Source of the DNA: DASXUG01 sp964620425 | GTDB taxonomy: Bacteria; Pseudomonadota; Gammaproteobacteria; Burkholderiales; Methylophilaceae | Reading direction: 5' to 3' | NCBI GenBank assembly: GCA_964620425.1 | Contig: CAZUGV010000001.1 | Location: forward strand, 248,001 to 312,000 | DNA length: 64,000 nucleotides | Shown: one piece after another, positions 59,627 to 64,000 of the stretch | Layout: each line of letters opens with the position of its first letter | How positions within the stretch are numbered: position 1 is the stretch's first letter | The notes under the pieces: model-generated | Databases searched by the model: none | What the model saw: only the letters and a program-made list of their open reading frames with translations | What the model was told of the DNA's origin: nothing | Translations under genes and position numbers: made by a program

Positions 59627-62600
59627 TTGAAAAGATCACCAGAATCCCAACTCTACAAAATATCTCCGCTAAAGGTTACTTTAGCGTATTTACTGCTTTG
59701 CGCTATTTGGATTCTAAGTAGCAACAACATAAGCACTACGTTTTCAAATGTTGCGGAGCAAGATAAGCAGACATTTAGTTTGATCACCATTTTTTTGTTT
59801 GTCGGCACCAGTGCGACTATTCTATATTTTTTTGCACGCTCGTTATTTATCAAAAGCCATCAAACAAATATAAGAAGTACAACGCATGAAACGAAAAAAA
59901 TAAATAGCAAACTTCATTACTTATTGGGAATCTTGTTTTTTCTGTTACTGCTTATCCCAGCAATTAACTACAGCGTCATTCATTTTTACACCCCAAAAAT
60001 AAAATCTACCACGTTTAACAACCTTAGTGAAATCTCAAAAGTTCAGGCTGAACGACTCAATAGATGGTTAATGTACCGCAAAGGAGATGCTGAAATCATC
60101 GCTAACGATGATGACTTTGCTGTTGCAATTGAACAATTCTCGAGTTCAAAAAATAAGCAATCTATTGACACTGCCAAGACAAAAATACTGCATCGTTTCA
60201 ACACAACCATTAACGCATATGGCTCTAAAGGAGTGGCGTTACTGGATGCATCGGGTGAGCTAGTGTTAGCGGCTGGCAACGTAGAGCCCCTATCAGTTGC
60301 GCCCAGTCTATTGGAATCTGCGGCAAAACTGAAACATGCTGTTCGCAGCGACCTTTACCTCAACTCAGAACAACATTTGGCAATCAATACAGTCGCGCCA
60401 ATTCAATTATCCAACACCAACAAAACGATTGCTTACGTGATCATCAATACAGATATATATTCATCATTGCTTAAAAACATTAGTGTGAATGACGAAAATA
60501 ATTTTTCTACCACCACTTTACTTATCCAAACTCCACGGCAAGCTGAAGTGCTTATTAACACTGGATTACAACACACTGGTATGGGTGAAATCGTGAGAAA
60601 ACCCATGCAACAAGACTCCGTATATTTGGATACTAGCTTTCAAAAATCAGGTGTAGATTATCTTGGCAAATTAGTCTACGGGGTAGAACACTCACTAGAT
60701 TCAGAATGGAAGCTATTTATAGCCATTGAACAGCAAGAAGTGCTTGCGCCGCTCAAGACCTTATTGATTTGGATTACTAGCATTGCATTAGTAGCAACTG
60801 CTTTGATTGCGCTTGCATTACTCGGTTTATGGAATCAACTCATACGCTCGCACAAACTTGCTTTAAAAGCAGAAAGTACTGAACGGGATCGCCTGCTTAA
60901 GAAGTTCTATGACATGCCTTTTGTTGGCATGGCAGTTTGTAGTGCAAATAATAAACAATGGCTGAGTGTGAACGAAAAATTTTGTCAGATCTTAGGTTAC
61001 ACGGAAGATGAGCTACTCAAGCTAACATGGTCAGATATTAGCGCTGCAGATGCACCCGAGATTGATCAACTACTATTAGCGTTCGTTAATACAGAGTTAA
61101 ATCAACATATCCAACAAGAAACCAAGTTTGTGCGTAAAAACGGTGACATTGTGATCACGCGTGCAGAGTTTGATCTCGTTAAAAACGCGCAACAAAAATC
61201 GGAACGCATCTTACTAGTCATTGAGGATATTACGGAGAGAACCAAAGCCGCTGAGGCACTGAAACGCCAAGAGGAATTTAATTGGGCGCTACTAGAAAAC
61301 TTATCCGATGCGGTAATCGCCTGTGATGCCAATATGCGACTTGTATTATCCAACCAAGTCGCACGCGAATGGTTAAATACGCCGATTTTAGAAATCCCTA
61401 GTGAGTTATGGGCAACCCAATTTGGCTTGTTCAACGAAGCTGGAACAATTCAACTGAATACCGATCAGATTCCTCTCGCAATGGCATTTAAAGGCGAGCG
61501 CCCAAGAAATATACATTTAAGCATTCATCATAAGAATAAAAAACGTATTGTCTCTTGCAGTGCATCCCCATTTTTTGACGCACAAGGCAATAAAATTGGT
61601 GCGGTATCTATTATGCGAGACATTAGTGATGTCATCACCCATGCGCAAGAGCTGCAAGACCGTGAAGAACTTTACCGTCAAATGTTTGACGCCAACCCTA
61701 ACCCAATGTTTGTCTATGATGTCAACACGCTAGCACTACTCGCTACCAACGACTCTGCTATCACACACTATGGTTGGACGCGCAAAGAGTTATCTGAAAT
61801 GTCTATAGATGATATTGAGGTTCAACAGCACTTAAACCCAAATAGCTCAAATAGTTTAAACACCATATTCTTACCCATCCAACGTCAGCACAAGAAAAAA
61901 GATGGTGTCATCATCGATGTTGAGTGCAGTTCAAACCCAGTCAGTTTTGGTAACAAACAAGCAAAGCTACTTTTGGTCAACGATGTAACAGAGCGCAAAC
62001 TGAATGAATCAGAAATACGTGCAACCAATCGTTTATTATTGATGCTAACAAACATCAACCAAACCATTGTCCGCCGCTTAAGTACAATAGAAATGTTTCA
62101 AGAAGCCTGCACCGTGGCGGTACGAGATGGTGAGTTTAGTTTCTCTTGGATTGGACTGCTCACACCGAACGGTCGCGAAGTCAAGACCATGGCAAGCGCT
62201 GGTGAACATCAAAGCTATCTAGATCAACTTAATATCAACTTATTAGATACAAACAACCAAGGCCCCACAGTCACCGCTTTGCGCACGAGTAAAGCTTGCA
62301 TTTGTCATGATATTTCAGAAGTAGACCCTGACAACATCTGGCGTCAAGCAGCATTAGATCATGACTTCAAAAGCATGGTATCGTTACCACTCATTGTGAA
62401 CGAACACGTTGTAGGCAACTTTAACCTATACAGCGAATATTTAGGTATTTTCAACCCAAGAGAAATGAAGTTGCTAGAAGAGCTAGCACAAGATATTTCG
62501 TTTGCCTTATCAGTAGCAGAAGTGGAAACAGAACGAGCGATGGCAGAAAATGCGCTACGTGCCAGTGAAACGCTATTCCATACGTTAGCTCGATCCTCCC

Positions 62601-64000
62601 CAGTAGGCGTTTTTCATACCAACTTAGCAGGTCACTTTTTATACATCAACCAAAGCTGGTTTGAAATCACGGGCATCAGTTTTGAAGACGCTATGCAAGA
62701 TGGCTGGTTTAAAGGGGTACATAGAAAAGACCGAAGAAGCACAGAAAAAGCATGGCGACATGCGATTGAAAACAACCAAGGTTTTAACCATGAATACCGC
62801 TTTGTTCGTGCCGATAAATCTATCGCTTGGGTCAAAGGTCAAGTTGCACCAGAACTAGACAATGATGGGCAACTCATTGGTTTTGTAGGCACCGTGACGG
62901 ACATCACCGCGATTAAAACCAATGAAGAAAACCACCGTATGTCCAACGCTGTATTTGAAAATACACGCGAGGGAATTATGGTCACAGACATCAACAATAA
63001 AATTGTCACTGTTAACCGTGCCTTTACAGAAATTACGCAATATCTGCACGATGAATCGATTGGCATGACGCCCAAAATGCTAGCATCAGGTCGACATGAT
63101 AGGGACTTTTTTACCGCGATGTGGGAATCACTCAGACTCACAGGTCACTGGCAAGGCGAATTATGGAACCGCAGAAAAAATGGTGATGTATACCCAGAAT
63201 TGCTCAGCATTAGTGCCATTAAAGATGAGTCTGGGGTTGTGATTAACTATGTAGGTGTATTTGCAGATATTTCCAACATCAAAGCATCAGAAGAAAAACT
63301 AGAATACCTTGCGCACCATGATGCACTTACGCACTTGCCAAACAGATTGATGCTGTTGTCACGTATCGACCATGCGATTTCAGCATCAAGACGTGATAAT
63401 TCAAAAATCGCACTGCTCATGCTCGATTTAGACCGCTTTAAAAATGTAAACGATAACTTCGGTCATCTTGCTGGCGATGAATTATTAAAACTAGTTGCTG
63501 CAAAGCTAATCAGCAAAGTGCGCGACGTAGATACCGTTAGTCGTTTAGGTGGGGATGAATTCACAATACTGCTCGAAAATATTGCCAGCCCTGAAGATGC
63601 CGCCAGAGTAGCCAACAATATCATTTACTCACTTGAAGAACCTTGGTTGCTAACTGATAACATCGAAGTACGTATAGGCTGCAGTGTCGGCATCTGCATT
63701 TATCCCGGTCATGGAGAAACTGCACTAGAGCTACTTCAACATGCGGATGCCGCACTATATCAAGCCAAAGCTGCTGGCAAAGGCTGCTCCAGATTCTTCT
63801 CTGAAAAACTGACCCAAGCCGCACGCAATCGATTTAATACTGAAACGCGTTTGCGACTCGCCATAGAAAATCAAGAGTTACGCGTTTTTTATCAACCAAA
63901 ACAAGACATTCAAACGGGTAAAATTATTGGTGTAGAGGCACTAGTCAGGTGGATAGACCCATATAAAGGCATCATATTGCCAAGCGCATTTATTGGTGTT
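59627..64000 (+). CDS. Very large membrane sensor with PAS, GAF, GGDEF and EAL domains, partial at 3' end
   Basis: At least 1458 codons, open at the window end. Three N-terminal spans (about residues 15-32, 49-70 and 96-118), a periplasmic domain (120-370), a fourth span (376-401), then about five PAS domains (427-545, 550-672, 678-795, 980-1098, 1105-1218) with a GAF domain (803-968) among them, a GGDEF domain (from 1225) with intact GGDEF at 1308-1312 and RxxD inhibitory site (1299-1302), and the beginning of an EAL domain with the EAL motif at 1437-1439. It may make or break cyclic-di-GMP. The start is TTG at 59627; the nearest upstream in-frame stop is at 59585 and no ATG occurs before about residue 148. 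The phosphodiesterase half lies mostly beyond the window. Confidence 0.88.
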   Translation, partial: MKRSPESQLYKISPLKVTLAYLLLCAIWILSSNNISTTFSNVAEQDKQTFSLITIFLFVGTSATILYFFARSLFIKSHQTNIRSTTHETKKINSKLHYLLGILFFLLLLIPAINYSVIHFYTPKIKSTTFNNLSEISKVQAERLNRWLMYRKGDAEIIANDDDFAVAIEQFSSSKNKQSIDTAKTKILHRFNTTINAYGSKGVALLDASGELVLAAGNVEPLSVAPSLLESAAKLKHAVRSDLYLNSEQHLAINTVAPIQLSNTNKTIAYVIINTDIYSSLLKNISVNDENNFSTTTLLIQTPRQAEVLINTGLQHTGMGEIVRKPMQQDSVYLDTSFQKSGVDYLGKLVYGVEHSLDSEWKLFIAIEQQEVLAPLKTLLIWITSIALVATALIALALLGLWNQLIRSHKLALKAESTERDRLLKKFYDMPFVGMAVCSANNKQWLSVNEKFCQILGYTEDELLKLTWSDISAADAPEIDQLLLAFVNTELNQHIQQETKFVRKNGDIVITRAEFDLVKNAQQKSERILLVIEDITERTKAAEALKRQEEFNWALLENLSDAVIACDANMRLVLSNQVAREWLNTPILEIPSELWATQFGLFNEAGTIQLNTDQIPLAMAFKGERPRNIHLSIHHKNKKRIVSCSASPFFDAQGNKIGAVSIMRDISDVITHAQELQDREELYRQMFDANPNPMFVYDVNTLALLATNDSAITHYGWTRKELSEMSIDDIEVQQHLNPNSSNSLNTIFLPIQRQHKKKDGVIIDVECSSNPVSFGNKQAKLLLVNDVTERKLNESEIRATNRLLLMLTNINQTIVRRLSTIEMFQEACTVAVRDGEFSFSWIGLLTPNGREVKTMASAGEHQSYLDQLNINLLDTNNQGPTVTALRTSKACICHDISEVDPDNIWRQAALDHDFKSMVSLPLIVNEHVVGNFNLYSEYLGIFNPREMKLLEELAQDISFALSVAEVETERAMAENALRASETLFHTLARSSPVGVFHTNLAGHFLYINQSWFEITGISFEDAMQDGWFKGVHRKDRRSTEKAWRHAIENNQGFNHEYRFVRADKSIAWVKGQVAPELDNDGQLIGFVGTVTDITAIKTNEENHRMSNAVFENTREGIMVTDINNKIVTVNRAFTEITQYLHDESIGMTPKMLASGRHDRDFFTAMWESLRLTGHWQGELWNRRKNGDVYPELLSISAIKDESGVVINYVGVFADISNIKASEEKLEYLAHHDALTHLPNRLMLLSRIDHAISASRRDNSKIALLMLDLDRFKNVNDNFGHLAGDELLKLVAAKLISKVRDVDTVSRLGGDEFTILLENIASPEDAARVANNIIYSLEEPWLLTDNIEVRIGCSVGICIYPGHGETALELLQHADAALYQAKAAGKGCSRFFSEKLTQAARNRFNTETRLRLAIENQELRVFYQPKQDIQTGKIIGVEALVRWIDPYKGIILPSAFIGV

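Overview
The window looks like ordinary chromosome of a betaproteobacterium with moderately low GC. The block tyrA-aroA-cmk-rpsA-ihfB-lapA-lapB-pyrF, the separate guaB and guaA genes, the paired aat and bpt N-end-rule transferases and a MauE-like membrane protein together suggest a methylotroph of the Methylophilaceae (Methylotenera-like). That placement is inference from gene content, not from a marker-gene comparison. I found no rRNA, tRNA, CRISPR array, prophage or intact insertion sequence.

Bases 1-5461 hold the end of a glycosyltransferase gene, rlmF, and a five-gene run: an ECF sigma factor, a membrane-anchored candidate anti-sigma factor, a Spy/CnrX-like periplasmic sensor, and a DUF1800/DUF1501 pair. 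Bases 5740-18079 (minus strand) are the most distinctive part. They encode a type I secretion ABC transporter and its membrane fusion protein, a LuxR-type regulator with a degenerate receiver, and then a 2404-residue LapA-type surface adhesin. The adhesin carries a retention module with a PAAG site, Ig-like repeats, five modules that each contain an EF-hand-like calcium loop, a VWA domain, an eight-unit propeller-like array, RTX repeats and a C-terminal secretion signal. The outer-membrane TolC-type partner and the LapD/LapG control proteins are not in the window.

Bases 18518-36289 are a mixed housekeeping and accessory region: aqpZ, rsuA, an LrgA/LrgB pair, a RhlE-type helicase, an MgtC-like protein bracketed by two copies of a palindromic repeat, kup next to a truncated kdpDE pair, a lipocalin, a membrane protein with a CxxCH haem motif, YgiQ, a diguanylate cyclase, and an HMA-MauE fusion. 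Bases 36295-37748 are aat-bpt. Bases 37751-44474 (minus) form a six-gene envelope-glycolipid operon: two ArnT-like lipid-sugar transferases, an ArnC-like polyprenyl-phosphate glycosyltransferase, two PAP2 phosphatases and a flippase-like protein.

Bases 44683-59471 are mostly core genes: aromatic amino acid synthesis (tyrA, aroA), cmk, rpsA with a structured leader, ihfB, the lipopolysaccharide-assembly genes lapA/lapB, pyrF, a ComEA-like DNA-binding protein with a histone-H1-like tail, guaB and guaA, an atypical GreA/GreB protein, a nitroreductase and an ABC-F protein (YbiT). From 59627 to the window end runs a very large cyclic-di-GMP enzyme (several PAS domains, GAF, GGDEF, start of EAL). 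It begins at a TTG codon and has no stop inside the window. The adhesin system and the two c-di-GMP proteins suggest surface-attachment control, but nothing in the sequence links them directly.
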